Numbered from the stretch's first letter, positions 52,657-63,689 are shown. The stretch: 64,000 nucleotides of DNA from Pirellula staleyi DSM 6068 (GCA_945875845.1 CAMCMB010000001.1:216108-280107), one strand, 5' to 3'. Program-made: numbers and translations. Notes: generated by a model from the letters alone, not told the origin.

Positions 52657-55600
52657 TCATTTTTTGCTATGCAAATTATCCGGCGTGCCTGAAATTTTGG
52701 CGTTTTCTTTCGACGTGGGTGGACTTTCTAGGGTCAACAACGCAAAAAGATCCGCAAGCTCCTGCGAGGATACTTGATTCTCTATTCCTTCGGGCATCAA
52801 GGATTTCTTGTCTTGCTTGAACTCTTCGATTTCATCGTTGGGGATTGTTTGGTCCTTGCCCCCTTGAACCCGAATCACGGTCCGTTTTTCGTCCCGTTCT
52901 ACCAGCAAGCCAGTCACGATCGTCCCGTCGACCGTTCGTAGCGTCACTCCCTTGTACGCTTCGCCAATTACCAGACTGGGATTAAAAACACTGACAAGCA
53001 GTTGCTCATACGAACCCCGGCCATTGGCGGTGATGTTCGGACCGACTTCGGCGCCTCGTCCATGCATCAAATGGCATTGGCCGCATATGCGATCGTACAC
53101 GATCCAGCCTCGTTCCGCATTGCCTCTCGCATCCCTACGCAAATCGTTGGTAACACGTTTGATAACTTCTTCTCGTTCCTTGGAGCTTTCGGCGCTAACG
53201 TTGCCCCAGATTTTTTTCACTGCGTCGCGAATGCTCTCGCTCGTATCCTTGGCCAACAGCCTCACTCGATTCGGGCTGATCAATTCTTTTCGAAGTTTGC
53301 CCGCAACGATTTGTGCGAGCAAGGCTTGCGCGGTTTCGCTTCGTTGACACATTCGTTCGGCGATGGCTGCTTGCATGTCACTTTTGAGCGATGGAAGTGC
53401 GATTACGAGACGGGATGTATCGTCTGCCGATGCTCTTGCGATTCCGGCATCCAAGACCGCATCGCGGAAGGCGACATCGACTTTGGAATTTTGACGGAGG
53501 TCCTCAATGAGTTGACTCAGTGCGTCGGATGCAACGGTGGGTTGCATTTTGACGACCGCTTGGAACATTTGCTTTCGTAACTCGCCATCCAGTTTGCGTT
53601 CTAGCGTCCAGACGCGAGCCGTTGCAATCGCGTCTGCATCGGCACAAAGCAATCGGACGGAGAGCAGGGATTTTTTCCAAGGCGAAACCGCACCGTCGAG
53701 GTTTGTGTAATCGGCTTTGAAGTGTGGCTTTCCTGTGTTGAATTTCAGCCACTGTTCGAGTATGGGCCGTAGCGATTCGATTTTGATCTCGCCCGTTCGA
53801 GTTTTTGCCAGCAAGCTATCCAGGGTGGATGCGGCGAGTTCCGAATGCTTTTCGCTCAAGCCGCCCGCAATTCTTAAAATGGAGTCGCAGGAACGCTTGC
53901 TTGATTCGTCCGAAAGATCGGACTTGACATCGGCGATCAAGCGAGTCGCAATGCGCGGCGTCATTTCTCTGAGCAGATCTTGATCCCGCTCCAATTCGCT
54001 CAAGATACTTTCGGAAATCAGGACTTGTTGTTCGACCATGTGAGGCTTGAGGTTTTGCCAAACGACGCGAGGAATAAGCGGATCTTGAACGCTGCCTCTC
54101 AATACTGCGATTTGATGCTTCACATTGTCCGCCGAACCCGACTTGGCGGTCGTGAATTTGGGAGCTGCAATCGATACCTGCAAGCGAACCCTTGGATCCG
54201 GATCGCTTGCCAGCGTGTGGATGCGGTTCAGCGCGGTCACGTCTCGAGAATTCTGCCGGCCTGCGATGCGAGTTCCCCATGCTCTCAACTCAGGCGAGCC
54301 ATGATCTAGTAGTTGAATCACAAAATCATCAGGCAGTAGTCCAGACCCGGTCAGTGCCCACAGGGCATGCATGCGATGTTTGGCAGTGCTTTGCGGCGCG
54401 AGCACAATCGCCTGAAGTTCCTTTGCCGATTTCGAATCTTGCGAGATGACTTTGCGTTCTTGCAATTTCAATTGAGCGCGTTGACGATTGAAGATGTTGT
54501 CGTCCGACAATAACCCAATCAGTTCGGTATTGCTGAGTTTGCTAAAGTCTTTGACTTTGACTGCAGGGCGAGTCCCATGGACGATTCGATACAGCCGACC
54601 ATGTGCTCGATCGACTCCCTTTGGGTCGGCGTTGGCATCTTGGTAGCAGTGATATCGGTCGTACCAATCCAGAACGACCATGCAACCGTCTGGCCCAACT
54701 TTTTGCGCGACAGGCATAAACCAAACATCGTTGGCGGTCAGGAAATCCGGTTCACCAAACCCCTTGTATGTCGCGCCGGATCGCTCCACGCGATCGCAGT
54801 TCAAGCAACCGCCGTGGATATTTCCCATGTAGAGCTTGTCGCGATACTTTTCTGGATACGCGGCAGAATCGAAGTACTCGATGCCGCAGTATGCCGCCAT
54901 TTGGTGTTTGTGTTTGACAATCGAATCCGCATGCCAGGTGTGGGGCGGATAAGGTCCGCCCTGGCGTTGATAATAAGCCGATTCGGTCAAGTGCCAGAGG
55001 TGATCGATTACGCATGCACTGATGAACGCACTCCCTTCGGCATCAAATGCGATTCCCCATGGGTTGCTCGTCCCTTCGCAAAACAAATCAAATTTTTTCG
55101 TAACTGGGTCGATGCGAAACATGGCACAGGTAAAGTCAAACACTTTGCCATCTTGTTTGATAACAGAGCGATTGAACACTCCATTGAGTCCATACAAGCA
55201 CCCATCCGGGCCCCAAGTTAAAGCATTGGGCAATTCATGCGTATCATCGCGACCAAAGCCGGTAACAACAACAGTCGTTTTGTCCGCCACATCGTCCCCA
55301 TCGGTATCTTCGAGGAACAACAGATCGGGCGCATTGGCCACCCAAACACCGCCATGTCCCACTGCGATTCCCGAGGGAATGTTCAGCCCTTCGGCAAAAA
55401 CTTTGACCGTCTCCGCTTTGCCGTCCCCATCTTTGTCTTCAAGAATCTTGATCTTGTCCCGGCCTGGACCTGGCTCTCGACGGGGGTATTCAAAACTCTC
55501 CGTGACATAAATGCGTCCTCGATCATCGAACGCCATGGCAACTGGGTTTTGCAAGGCTGGCTCGGACGCAATCAATTCGACCCGAAATCCGTCCGGGACC

Positions 55601-55752
55601 GTCATCTTCGCAATGGCTTGGTCGGGCGAGAGAGGAGGGCCCGGTGGTGCCGTCTGCGTACGAGGAATGAAATCGTCGGCCGAGACATGACGTGCAGCAA
55701 CGAATATCGCAACGAAAAGAACAGATTGGGAAAGGATTTTGCTGACTAGCAC
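52657..55752 (-). CDS. propeller + HEAT + cytochrome c protein (planctomycete membrane-bound dehydrogenase type)
   Basis: The 1031-residue exported protein starts at GTG 55752, with a signal peptide (1-25). A propeller (about 45-385: PDGFRVELIASEPALQNPVA, GRIYVTESFEYPRREPGPGR) is followed by HEAT-like helices (about 420-870) and a cytochrome c domain with CGQCH near residue 900, ending in a low-complexity tail. The haem site and GSYEQLLVSVFNPSLVIGEA are typical of the PVC-type CxxCH proteins. It lacks the DUF1080 domain of its paralogue at 30044-33460. Electron transfer to a c-haem is likely; the substrate is not known. Confidence 0.92.
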   Translation of the reverse strand: MLVSKILSQSVLFVAIFVAARHVSADDFIPRTQTAPPGPPLSPDQAIAKMTVPDGFRVELIASEPALQNPVAMAFDDRGRIYVTESFEYPRREPGPGRDKIKILEDKDGDGKAETVKVFAEGLNIPSGIAVGHGGVWVANAPDLLFLEDTDGDDVADKTTVVVTGFGRDDTHELPNALTWGPDGCLYGLNGVFNRSVIKQDGKVFDFTCAMFRIDPVTKKFDLFCEGTSNPWGIAFDAEGSAFISACVIDHLWHLTESAYYQRQGGPYPPHTWHADSIVKHKHQMAAYCGIEYFDSAAYPEKYRDKLYMGNIHGGCLNCDRVERSGATYKGFGEPDFLTANDVWFMPVAQKVGPDGCMVVLDWYDRYHCYQDANADPKGVDRAHGRLYRIVHGTRPAVKVKDFSKLSNTELIGLLSDDNIFNRQRAQLKLQERKVISQDSKSAKELQAIVLAPQSTAKHRMHALWALTGSGLLPDDFVIQLLDHGSPELRAWGTRIAGRQNSRDVTALNRIHTLASDPDPRVRLQVSIAAPKFTTAKSGSADNVKHQIAVLRGSVQDPLIPRVVWQNLKPHMVEQQVLISESILSELERDQDLLREMTPRIATRLIADVKSDLSDESSKRSCDSILRIAGGLSEKHSELAASTLDSLLAKTRTGEIKIESLRPILEQWLKFNTGKPHFKADYTNLDGAVSPWKKSLLSVRLLCADADAIATARVWTLERKLDGELRKQMFQAVVKMQPTVASDALSQLIEDLRQNSKVDVAFRDAVLDAGIARASADDTSRLVIALPSLKSDMQAAIAERMCQRSETAQALLAQIVAGKLRKELISPNRVRLLAKDTSESIRDAVKKIWGNVSAESSKEREEVIKRVTNDLRRDARGNAERGWIVYDRICGQCHLMHGRGAEVGPNITANGRGSYEQLLVSVFNPSLVIGEAYKGVTLRTVDGTIVTGLLVERDEKRTVIRVQGGKDQTIPNDEIEEFKQDKKSLMPEGIENQVSSQELADLFALLTLESPPTSKENAKISGTPDNLHSKK

Positions 55753-55848
55753 TTCGGATTCCTTTTGAGAGGGTCAAACGATCTGGCCTTATTGTAGCTA
55801 CAATGCGTTGGGTCCAATTCCGCTTTCGCAAACTTTTTCAACTCGGCC

Positions 55849-56361
55849 ATGACTTCCGAAGTAACCCAAGAACACCGTCGCAAAGCTGCCCGCTCCGTCA
55901 CGGTTTCGATCCTAACGGTGAGTGACACTCGCACCCTCGAAGACGATCTCGGTGGGAAATTGATCGAGGAGTTTATGCTAGCTGCAGGCCATCAAGTATT
56001 GCTGCGCAGCATCGTTCCGGATGAATCGCTTCAGATTCATTCGATGGCAAAGGAAATGATCGAGGCTCTCGGATGCGAGGCGTTGTTGGTAACAGGTGGG
56101 ACCGGCCTAGCGGCACGCGACTGCACACCGGAAGCCATCGAGTCGCTTTACGATGCGGTGATCCCAGGCTACGGCGAGTTGTTTCGAATGTTGTCCTTCG
56201 CCGAGATCGGGGCCGCAGCCATGTTGAGCCGAGCCAGCGGCGGCCGTGTTGGAAAAAAAGTCATTTTGACAATGCCGGGCTCCCCGGCCGGTGTTCGGCT
56301 TGCCATGGAAAGCCTCATCGTGCCAGAGATCGCTCACCTCGTGCATCATGCGGGAAAGTAA
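55849..56361 (+). CDS. moaB: molybdenum cofactor biosynthesis protein MoaB/MogA-like
   Basis: The 170-residue protein activates molybdopterin or adenylates it in Moco synthesis. Motifs are VSILTVSDTRTLEDDLGGKL, LLVTGGTGLAARDCTPEAI and the C-terminal LTMPGSPAGVRLAME. It starts 96 bp from the divergent propeller/cytochrome gene. No other moa genes are close, so the pathway is dispersed. Confidence 0.93.
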   Translation: MTSEVTQEHRRKAARSVTVSILTVSDTRTLEDDLGGKLIEEFMLAAGHQVLLRSIVPDESLQIHSMAKEMIEALGCEALLVTGGTGLAARDCTPEAIESLYDAVIPGYGELFRMLSFAEIGAAAMLSRASGGRVGKKVILTMPGSPAGVRLAMESLIVPEIAHLVHHAGK

Positions 56362-56397
56362 TCCGGCGAGTCCGAATCAGCCGCAACGCGTTAGCGG

Positions 56398-56511
56398 GCT
56401 GTTGCTTTAGTGAAGTCGTTATTGGGTAAGGGCGGTACGACGGACTTCCAAGTCCGTCAATGGGGAATTCGACGGACTAGGAAGTCCGTCGTACCATGAA
56501 ATCAACCGCCG
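56398..56511 (-). mobile_element. 106-bp palindromic MITE-like element, copy 4
   Basis: The core runs 56401-56506, again 106 bp, oriented like copy 3. The left end GTTGCTTTA is intact; the right end reads GAAATCAAC. The right flank (CGCCG then GCGAGTCC) does not repeat the left (GTTAGCGG), so no target duplication is visible. Confidence 0.82.
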
Positions 56512-56540
56512 GCGAGTCCGGTATGCGGTGGAACAGTCGT

Positions 56541-58337
56541 TTAGGTGTCGACGCCGGAAACTCCTGGAGCAATCGGTGCTTTGTTTTCCTTGGTTTCTAT
56601 TTTCTCACGCCAAGGTTTTTTCTCTTGATAGCTCCTCAATTCCCCTTCCAATTGCTCCAATTGCTTGTCTTTGTTTTCCTTTGCAATCGTAACAGCTTTG
56701 GAAGACCACTCGATGGCTTTTTCGAAATCGCCGATTTCTGCGTAGGCTGCGGCCAGGGTGCTGAGGATATGTGGTTTGGCGTAATCTGTCAGTTTGCATG
56801 CTTCGATCGCATAGTCTAGAGCTCGTTTTCCGTCTCGGACATCATCCAATGGGCTTGTCGACAAAACCCAGGACAAGTTGTTTAGGCTCCCCGAGCGATC
56901 CTCTTCATCCTTTGGCGCAAGCTCGATGGCTTTTTCGAAATCAGCGATGGCGTTGGCATGGTCACCGAGAGACAAACGCGTGTCGCCTCGAAATCGATAC
57001 GCTAGCCAGTTGTCCCCGTCGGCCTTGATCACTTGATCGAAGACTTTGACCGCCTGCGTTGGGCGATTATCTTGCGAGTACAGGAGCCCAAGTTGGATCA
57101 TCAGTTCAGTATCTTTTTCCTTGGGTTGAGCTTTGATGATAAGTTGTAGGTCTTTAATTGCATCACCAAATCGTTTTTGATCGGCCGCGATGGCAGACCT
57201 TAAATAAACGGTTTCAACTCGATTGTTGTCGAGTTCAAATGCAGCATCTACGTCCTTTCGTGCTCCCTCCAAGTCCTTCGATTGTATTTGAAGCTTGGCT
57301 CTCATCAGCAAACCCTCGACGTCGGATTCCGAGAGTTTCAATGCAAGGTCCATATCTTGCTTGGCAAGATCAGGCTCTTTATTGACGTTGTGTACTTTGG
57401 CTCTCGTCTTGAGTAACTCAGACGACTTTGGTAGCAACTTGATCTTTTCGTTTAGCAAATCCAAAGCGTCGTTGATGTGATCGCTGTCTGCCATCAAGCC
57501 AGCGGTGGAACATATGAGCATTTCGTTGTCGGGACTAGATTTCAGAACCGACGAAAAGAACTCGATGGCTTCGTCGAATTTTTTGTCCCCAAGGAGTTTG
57601 TTTTGAAGAACTGCAATGCTGGCAACATTGTTTGGGTTGAGCGTGATCGATTTTTTGAGGTCGGAAATGACGCCGTCCACTTCTTCCTCGTTTGAACGCA
57701 ACCCCGCCCGCATCATCAACAGGCGGCTGAGCTTTCCCTTTGTTTCTGCATCGGCTAGCGGCGATTCCGGAAGCAATTTTTCGATACCTGCGTTCGCTAA
57801 TTCCAAGGCTTCGTCAATCTCTTTTCGACTGGCATGTATTTCAATTTTCATTAAATACGCGTCAACCAGCAGCGGATTGTATTCGATCGCTCGATCGAGG
57901 TCCTCGACCAACTCATTTAAGAGTTTGCTTTGCCGTGCCCGGGACATTTGTTTTGCCCCACTAAGCATCTTCACCGACTCCTGGGTTTTTTGAACGTAGC
58001 ATGCGGCAATCAAATTCTTGGCTGCATCGGAGTCCGTTTGATCCAGCCCTTTTTTAAGGGCCGATTCCGCGAGCGAAATAATCTCTTTGAGCGTCTCGAT
58101 CGAATCGGCGTTGAGTCGCAATCTGCACGCTTCTTCGAAATCCGCGTCGCCATCAAAGGATTTGGGGATGATCACTTGGCCCGGCTTGGGTGGACTCGTC
58201 GTTTGTTCCTGGGAATGCGCGTAGCTCGCAAAAACAAGCGAACCAGTCGCCAAGCACAAACCGCCAAACCATCGGCGACGGTTCGGCACCGACAGAGTGT
58301 TTGAGAAGAATTGTTTTTTGGTATTGGATTCGGTCAT
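56541..58337 (-). CDS. exported tetratricopeptide-repeat protein
   Basis: The 598-residue protein has a signal-like N-terminus (about 18-43) and at least ten TPR units across 65-570, such as NPNNVASIAVLQNKLLGDKK, DNWLAYRFRGDTRLSLGDH and ANAIADFEKAIELAPKDEED. TPR scaffolds bind partner proteins. A Pro-rich QTTSPPKPGQ follows the signal. The C-terminus ends in a charged tail (KKPWREKIETKENK). No catalytic domain is visible. It is a single gene in its direction. Confidence 0.88.
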   Translation of the reverse strand: MTESNTKKQFFSNTLSVPNRRRWFGGLCLATGSLVFASYAHSQEQTTSPPKPGQVIIPKSFDGDADFEEACRLRLNADSIETLKEIISLAESALKKGLDQTDSDAAKNLIAACYVQKTQESVKMLSGAKQMSRARQSKLLNELVEDLDRAIEYNPLLVDAYLMKIEIHASRKEIDEALELANAGIEKLLPESPLADAETKGKLSRLLMMRAGLRSNEEEVDGVISDLKKSITLNPNNVASIAVLQNKLLGDKKFDEAIEFFSSVLKSSPDNEMLICSTAGLMADSDHINDALDLLNEKIKLLPKSSELLKTRAKVHNVNKEPDLAKQDMDLALKLSESDVEGLLMRAKLQIQSKDLEGARKDVDAAFELDNNRVETVYLRSAIAADQKRFGDAIKDLQLIIKAQPKEKDTELMIQLGLLYSQDNRPTQAVKVFDQVIKADGDNWLAYRFRGDTRLSLGDHANAIADFEKAIELAPKDEEDRSGSLNNLSWVLSTSPLDDVRDGKRALDYAIEACKLTDYAKPHILSTLAAAYAEIGDFEKAIEWSSKAVTIAKENKDKQLEQLEGELRSYQEKKPWREKIETKENKAPIAPGVSGVDT

Positions 58338-58435
58338 TTCGACGCCTTAATCATGGATTGGAAAAGGTAGGGACGCTTACCGGTCTCGTCATTGTAGCGT
58401 TTTGCATAGTGCGAACAGAAGTTCGATTCGGATGA

Positions 58436-58990
58436 TTATTCATCGGAAAAACTAGCTGGCACCCTGGCGGAAGAATCGGGCCATGCGGCAACCGTTCGGC
58501 CGAATACCTCCAAAAACGGCATGATGGGGCGAGCCATTTTGAGTCGTTTGGCTTGTGCATTCAAGTAGGCAAAAGCTTTGCAAGTCGTCACTTTGTCTCC
58601 ATCCATCCACTCTGCCACAACAATTTCGCGGACATATTCGTTGTGCGAATCGCGTGCGTCGTACCCTTCTATTTGGTCAAGCACTTGGAGGGTAGCCTCC
58701 ATGTTTCCAGGTTCAAAGTGCCAGATTTCACCCAGAATCCAGCCGGAACCGTGTACTGCGGCCGGGTAAGGTCCCAAATCGAACAGATCGGCCTGAATGA
58801 TGGCTGACCGAATCTGCGATGGCTTTCGCGGCCAGAGACCTCCCCGAAGCTGGGATTTTTTCAACGTCCCGTACACAAAAAACGCTCGAGGATCTGTGTT
58901 GCTAATGAGACACCTCCTGTCGACCTCGTTTTGAGGTGATCCAATACTAGGTTTTTGTTGTCGTCTTCCAGCCGCAAATCCGAAACGCAT
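58436..58990 (-). CDS. gamma-glutamylcyclotransferase-like protein
   Basis: The 184-residue protein has the GGCT/AIG2 fold motif FFVYGTLKKSQLRGG (about 37-51), then GEIWHFEPGNMEATLQVLDQ, IEGYDARD and AFAYLN. The family forms 5-oxoproline or handles gamma-glutamyl groups. The catalytic Glu probably corresponds to the Glu in LDQIEGYD. The start at 58990 gives a 35-residue extension before the motif that may be non-native. It is 80 bp from the divergent DciA-like gene. Confidence 0.82.
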   Translation of the reverse strand: MRFGFAAGRRQQKPSIGSPQNEVDRRCLISNTDPRAFFVYGTLKKSQLRGGLWPRKPSQIRSAIIQADLFDLGPYPAAVHGSGWILGEIWHFEPGNMEATLQVLDQIEGYDARDSHNEYVREIVVAEWMDGDKVTTCKAFAYLNAQAKRLKMARPIMPFLEVFGRTVAAWPDSSARVPASFSDE

Positions 58991-59070
58991 TGCCCGACGC
59001 TTAGTTTAACGCCTAGAATAAGTTGGATTGAACCGACAAGTAGAAAATTGGAAAGTAATGGGCCTCAACC

Positions 59071-59421
59071 ATGGATGATCCCGAAGAGAAAAACTGGCTC
59101 AGCCAAATCCCCAAGGCCGAAAGGTCCCGTTTTCGCCCAAAAACGATCTCGTCGATTTTGGACCGATTGATTGTCCAACGCGGTTATTCCAATGAGCAAT
59201 CGACACTTCTCCTTCAGGAACAGTGGAAGATTGCCGTCGGAGATGAGTTCTTTTCCCAGACGCGGGTCGGGAAGATCAACCGAGGCGTTCTTCAAGTGCT
59301 CGTTTCGAATATGATCGTGCTTTCTGAGTTGGAATATGGCAAGCAAAAGGCTCTGCGACATCTTCAAGTGGCTTTGCCGGATTTCAAGCTCAAGGACATC
59401 CGACTTGTATTGTCGAAATAG
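59071..59421 (+). CDS. DciA-like DUF721 protein
   Basis: The 116-residue protein resembles the DUF721/DciA family, which loads replicative helicase DnaB in bacteria without DnaC. Family-like stretches are ISSILDRLIVQRGYSNEQST, WKIAVGDEFFSQTRVGKINR and GVLQVLVSNMIVLSELEYGK. Its short length and basic C-terminal half fit. It is divergent from the GGCT-like gene and convergent with mutS. The helicase-loader role is by family. Confidence 0.8.
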   Translation: MDDPEEKNWLSQIPKAERSRFRPKTISSILDRLIVQRGYSNEQSTLLLQEQWKIAVGDEFFSQTRVGKINRGVLQVLVSNMIVLSELEYGKQKALRHLQVALPDFKLKDIRLVLSK

Positions 59422-59437
59422 AATCTTGCGAAGGTTT

Positions 59438-62095
59438 TTAATTCGTACCGTCGAGCAAGGCTTGTTTTTGAAGCGATTCCAATTGTTGAATGGCTTCCAC
59501 AGGCGTCATCTTCGTAATATCGAGCGACTTCAGTTTTTCGATCACTGCGTTTTCTTGCCACTGAAAGAGCGTCATTTGAAAGTGATCCGAACGCTTCTTA
59601 GGCGGCGCAATTTTCGGATGCCCTTCGCGGTTCAATTGGTTGGCTTCGAGTTGACTCAAAATCTCTTTGGCTCGCTCGTTGACATCGCGAGGCACACCAG
59701 CCAGTCTCGCGACGTGGATCCCATAGCTTTTGTCGGCGCCCCCTTGAAGAATTCGATGTAGAAACACTACGTTCTCGTCCCACTCCTTCACCGCAACATT
59801 CCAATTGCGAACTCCAGGCAACGATTTTTGCAAATCGATGAGTTCATGATAGTGGGTCGCGAACATCGTTCTGGCACGATTATGATCATGAAGGTGTTCA
59901 ACGATCGCCCACGCTAAACTCAAGCCGTCGTACGTGCTGGTTCCCCGTCCTATTTCATCCAAAATAACAAGGGATCGCTCGGTTGCAGTGTTGAGAATAC
60001 GGGCCGTTTCGACCATCTCAACCATGAATGTGCTTTGGCCTCGCGACAACTCGTCGCTTGCACCCACACGAGCAAAAAGCCGATCCGCAATACCAATCGT
60101 GGCCTTGCGTGCCGGTACGAAACTGCCGATTTGAGCCAACACCACTAAGAGCGCTGACTGGCGAATATAAGTGCTCTTGCCCGCCATGTTTGGGCCCGTG
60201 ATAAGCAAAATGCTTCCATGCTCCGAACCGATCATGGCGTCGTTTGGGACGAAAGTCCCTTTGGCCAAAGTTGCGTCCAGAACGGGATGCCTCCCCTCAT
60301 ATATTTCTAATATCGGTTCGTCCGTTATCGTCGGACGTACATAACTTTGTTTGACGGCAAGCTCAGCCAACGATGCAAGCACATCCAGTTCAGCGATGAT
60401 GGCCGAGTTTGTTTGCAGGATTTGCGTTTGTGTGTGAACGGCCTGTCGCAATTCCATGAACAATTCGTATTCCAGGGATTTAGACTGATCGTCGGCGGTC
60501 AGGACCTTTTCTTCGTATTCCTTCAGTTCCGGTGTAATGTAACGCTCAGCGTTTTTGAGCGTCTGTTTGCGAACGTAGTGGAGGGGCACTCGATCGCGGT
60601 TGGTGTTGGTAATCTCCAAGTAGTAGCCAAAAACCGATGTGAAGCCAACTTTCAAACTTGGGATGCCGGTCGATTGTATTTGTTCGGCTTGATAGCGAGC
60701 AATCCATTCTTTGCCGCCGGTTGCGAGTTGCCTGAAATCGTCCAGTCGTTGATCGTACCCAGGCCGAATGAAACCGCCATCGCGAGCCAATAGCGGGCAG
60801 TCGTCTTGCAATGCCACTTCGAGTTGTTCGCGGAGGGTCGAGCACAATTCGAGTCGCTGCTGCAATTGGGAGAGTCGAGCGGACGCTCTTTCCTCGAGGA
60901 TCGCTTTGATCTTCGGAATTTGAACCAACGATCGACCCACTTGCTTCAAGTCGCGTGGGCTAGCCCGCCCCGTTGCGACGCGGGCGAGAAGCCTTTCCAA
61001 ATCGTAGACTTCATCGAGCATATCGCGAACCGTCGTTCGCAGCCGCGTGTCGCGCACGAATTCATCGACAGCCCCAAGCCGTAACTCGATCTGATCTTTT
61101 AAAACCAAAGGGGAGGCAAGCCATTGGGATAAACGGCGAGCCCCCATCGAGGTCACGGTCCGGTCGAGAACTTCTAACAGTGAGCCCTCGCGCGAGGCGG
61201 TACGAATCGTTTGCGTCAATTCTAGCGATCGGCGGGTGGCGGAATCGATTTCGAGCGACCGAACCAGGCGTGCGGGCTGCAATGGATGGATGTGGTCTAG
61301 CGATGTTTTTTGCGTCTCTTGCAAGTAAGCCATCGCGGCTCCCGCAGCTCGAATCGCCAATGCGTCCTGAACATGGTTGCTGGCGGATTCCTGGGAGTCC
61401 GCCTGAGTGTCCCAACCCATCCCGGAGAGATCGAGGACACCGAAGTGTTCGTGAAGAACGCGTTGCGATTCCTCTATTCCGAATTGCCAAGCGGGCCGAC
61501 GCGTTAACGGCCAGCGTTCGAGGTCGTTTTTGGTTAGTGTCGCATCATCGTCTCGAATGATCACCTCGGCAGGTTCAAGTCTCGCGATTTGATCCATGAG
61601 TTCTTGGGCAGTGTAGGCCCCCGCTTCGAAACGGCCTGTCGAAAGTTCGACCCAGGCGAGGCCCATCCATGTGTTGCGATCCTGCCCCTTTTTTCCCGGA
61701 TTGGGGTGATAAACCGCAAGTAGCAGATTGCCAGTTCGCGGGTCCAATAGGGCTTCGTCAGTCAGTGTGCCAGCAGTGACGATGCGTTGCACTTCCCGAC
61801 GAACCAATCCTTTCGCGGTCGCGGGATCCTCGATTTGCTCGCACACCGCCACGCGAAAACCTTGCCGCACGAGTTTAGCCAAATAACCTTCGAGTTGATG
61901 GTAAGGGAAACCGGCCATTGGGGTGGGATTTTCTCCTTTGTCGCGGCTGGTTAAGGTCAGGCCCAGCGCGCGGGCAGCCGTCTTGGCGTCCTCATGGAAA
62001 AGCTCATAAAAGTCCCCCATTCGGAAAAGCAAAATAGCGTCCCCGCTGGCAGCCTTGGCCTCCTCGTACTGTTTCATCATCGGCGAAAGATTCAT
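59438..62095 (-). CDS. mutS: DNA mismatch repair protein MutS
   Basis: The 885-residue protein scans DNA for mismatches. It has the mismatch-reading Phe-x-Glu in [11 protein letters not shown] (residues about 26-36), the clamp and lever region in the middle, the ATPase P-loop [15 protein letters not shown], Walker [16 protein letters not shown], and [11 protein letters not shown]. The family length is about 850-880. It starts at ATG 62095 and is convergent with the DciA-like gene (16 bp apart). No mutL is in this window. Confidence 0.97.
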   Translation of the reverse strand: MNLSPMMKQYEEAKAASGDAILLFRMGDFYELFHEDAKTAARALGLTLTSRDKGENPTPMAGFPYHQLEGYLAKLVRQGFRVAVCEQIEDPATAKGLVRREVQRIVTAGTLTDEALLDPRTGNLLLAVYHPNPGKKGQDRNTWMGLAWVELSTGRFEAGAYTAQELMDQIARLEPAEVIIRDDDATLTKNDLERWPLTRRPAWQFGIEESQRVLHEHFGVLDLSGMGWDTQADSQESASNHVQDALAIRAAGAAMAYLQETQKTSLDHIHPLQPARLVRSLEIDSATRRSLELTQTIRTASREGSLLEVLDRTVTSMGARRLSQWLASPLVLKDQIELRLGAVDEFVRDTRLRTTVRDMLDEVYDLERLLARVATGRASPRDLKQVGRSLVQIPKIKAILEERASARLSQLQQRLELCSTLREQLEVALQDDCPLLARDGGFIRPGYDQRLDDFRQLATGGKEWIARYQAEQIQSTGIPSLKVGFTSVFGYYLEITNTNRDRVPLHYVRKQTLKNAERYITPELKEYEEKVLTADDQSKSLEYELFMELRQAVHTQTQILQTNSAIIAELDVLASLAELAVKQSYVRPTITDEPILEIYEGRHPVLDATLAKGTFVPNDAMIGSEHGSILLITGPNMAGKSTYIRQSALLVVLAQIGSFVPARKATIGIADRLFARVGASDELSRGQSTFMVEMVETARILNTATERSLVILDEIGRGTSTYDGLSLAWAIVEHLHDHNRARTMFATHYHELIDLQKSLPGVRNWNVAVKEWDENVVFLHRILQGGADKSYGIHVARLAGVPRDVNERAKEILSQLEANQLNREGHPKIAPPKKRSDHFQMTLFQWQENAVIEKLKSLDITKMTPVEAIQQLESLQKQALLDGTN

Positions 62096-62309
62096 GGCCA
62101 GATGCTACCAAGTGGCCGCAAAGGAACCAATAGGCCAATATTTTTGTTGTTCGAGGAAAACAAAAGGCGACAACGGGTGTTTTCAGTATTAAACGGCTGG
62201 TAACGTAGCTAAAATACACGCATTCCTCTCTCTATTTGTTCGTCCGCGCTGACCTGGAATGATCCTCTGGTCTCCACTCCTCATTCTTTATTCTTTTTGA
62301 AGAAATAAC

Positions 62310-63689
62310 ATGACCAAAAAAACCTCGTTCTACGCGTTCCTTTTTGGTTCCATGACGGCCGCCGCGATTGCCCAACCCCCCGGGGGGTTTGAAGGCGGCC
62401 CTCCTGGTGGGATGTCGTTCGGTGGTGGACCTCCCGGCGGAATGTCCTTTGGCGGACGGGGTGAGCGAATTGGAGGTGATCGGGGTGATCGGGGCGATCG
62501 GGGCAGCGGAGGCTTTGACCCGTCCTCGTTCCTGACTCGTATGGATGCAAACGGAAACGGTATGCTCGATCCTGAGGAAGCTCAAGGACCTGCCCGATTT
62601 ATGCTCGATCGAATGGCCCGCGACAATCCCAATATCGACATAACGAAGCCTATTCCAATGTCGACGCTTACGGAAGCATTCCAACGCATGCGAAGCGGTG
62701 GTTCCAGCAGTTCCAGCAGTCCGTGGGGTGGTGGGGGCGGAGACGAAGAGTTCATCATGACTCCTGAAAAGACTAGCCTAGTTCCTGGCTTTTCGACGAA
62801 GGTTACGGTAATCCCGGTTCCTGGCTTCGGTGTCGGCGGCGAAACCAAAAATGTTCCCGTTGAGGAATCGGATCTCCGCGAGGCCGAGTCGCGTCTGAGG
62901 AGTTACGATAAAAACAACGATAAGATGCTTGATGAAAACGAGCTCAAGGAATGGCGTTCGTCCGACCCACCCTTGAGCTACGATCGCAATAAAGATGGCA
63001 AACTTTCGCTTCAAGAATTGGCGGTTCGATACGCTCGACGACGAACCGTCAAACCCGACCCAGAGCAAGCGAGACGAGATCAAGCGAATGCGAGTAGGAA
63101 AAGGGACAAGAAGGATGGCGCTGAAGAGAAAAAGGAAAAGCCAAGTCCATTTGAAAAGACCGCAAGTTATCGAACCACCGACAAAGAAGGACACCCATTG
63201 CGGCCAACTGGACTGCCTGAATGGTTTATCAGAAACGACATCGATTATGACAATCAGGTGGCGATGAGCGAGTTCAATAAAAAGTGGGATCAAGATACAA
63301 TCGACGATTTCTTACGTTTTGATAGCAATCGCGACGGCCTCATCACAAGCAAGGAAGCTTTAGCTGCCGTCAAAAAAGGTTATATCCCTGGATCATCGAG
63401 CAGTGTAGCGAGCAGTGCAGATACGCCTGCAAGCTCCGCGTCACCAGTGATGGCAAAGCCAGCAGACGCGGGCGGCTCCGGCTCCGCCCCAAAACCTGCC
63501 GGTTCCCCATCCCCTGCGAATGATGCCATGCGGAAATTCGCCGAGAGCAGGATGAAAAAATCGGACACGGACCGAAATGGGACTCTTTCCCCTGACGAAT
63601 TCAAGGAGAGTGACTTCGGTTCGGTGGATACCAACAAGGACGGTCGAATCGACGTCGATGAATACATTGTTTACCGCAATAAACGATAA
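62310..63689 (+). CDS. exported EF-hand repeat protein with Gly-rich N-terminus
   Basis: The 459-residue protein has a signal peptide (1-22), a Gly/Pro-rich repeat (GGPPGGMSFGG in tandem, then GDRGDRGDRG), and at least six EF-hand-like loops: DANGNGMLDPEE, DKNNDKMLDENE, DRNKDGKLSLQE, DSNRDGLITSKE, DTDRNGTLSPDE and DTNKDGRIDVDE. A Lys-rich segment (about 250-280) and a Ser/Ala/Pro-rich linker (about 355-400) separate them. It should bind several Ca2+ in the periplasm or outside. Function is not known. Confidence 0.9.
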   Translation: MTKKTSFYAFLFGSMTAAAIAQPPGGFEGGPPGGMSFGGGPPGGMSFGGRGERIGGDRGDRGDRGSGGFDPSSFLTRMDANGNGMLDPEEAQGPARFMLDRMARDNPNIDITKPIPMSTLTEAFQRMRSGGSSSSSSPWGGGGGDEEFIMTPEKTSLVPGFSTKVTVIPVPGFGVGGETKNVPVEESDLREAESRLRSYDKNNDKMLDENELKEWRSSDPPLSYDRNKDGKLSLQELAVRYARRRTVKPDPEQARRDQANASRKRDKKDGAEEKKEKPSPFEKTASYRTTDKEGHPLRPTGLPEWFIRNDIDYDNQVAMSEFNKKWDQDTIDDFLRFDSNRDGLITSKEALAAVKKGYIPGSSSSVASSADTPASSASPVMAKPADAGGSGSAPKPAGSPSPANDAMRKFAESRMKKSDTDRNGTLSPDEFKESDFGSVDTNKDGRIDVDEYIVYRNKR

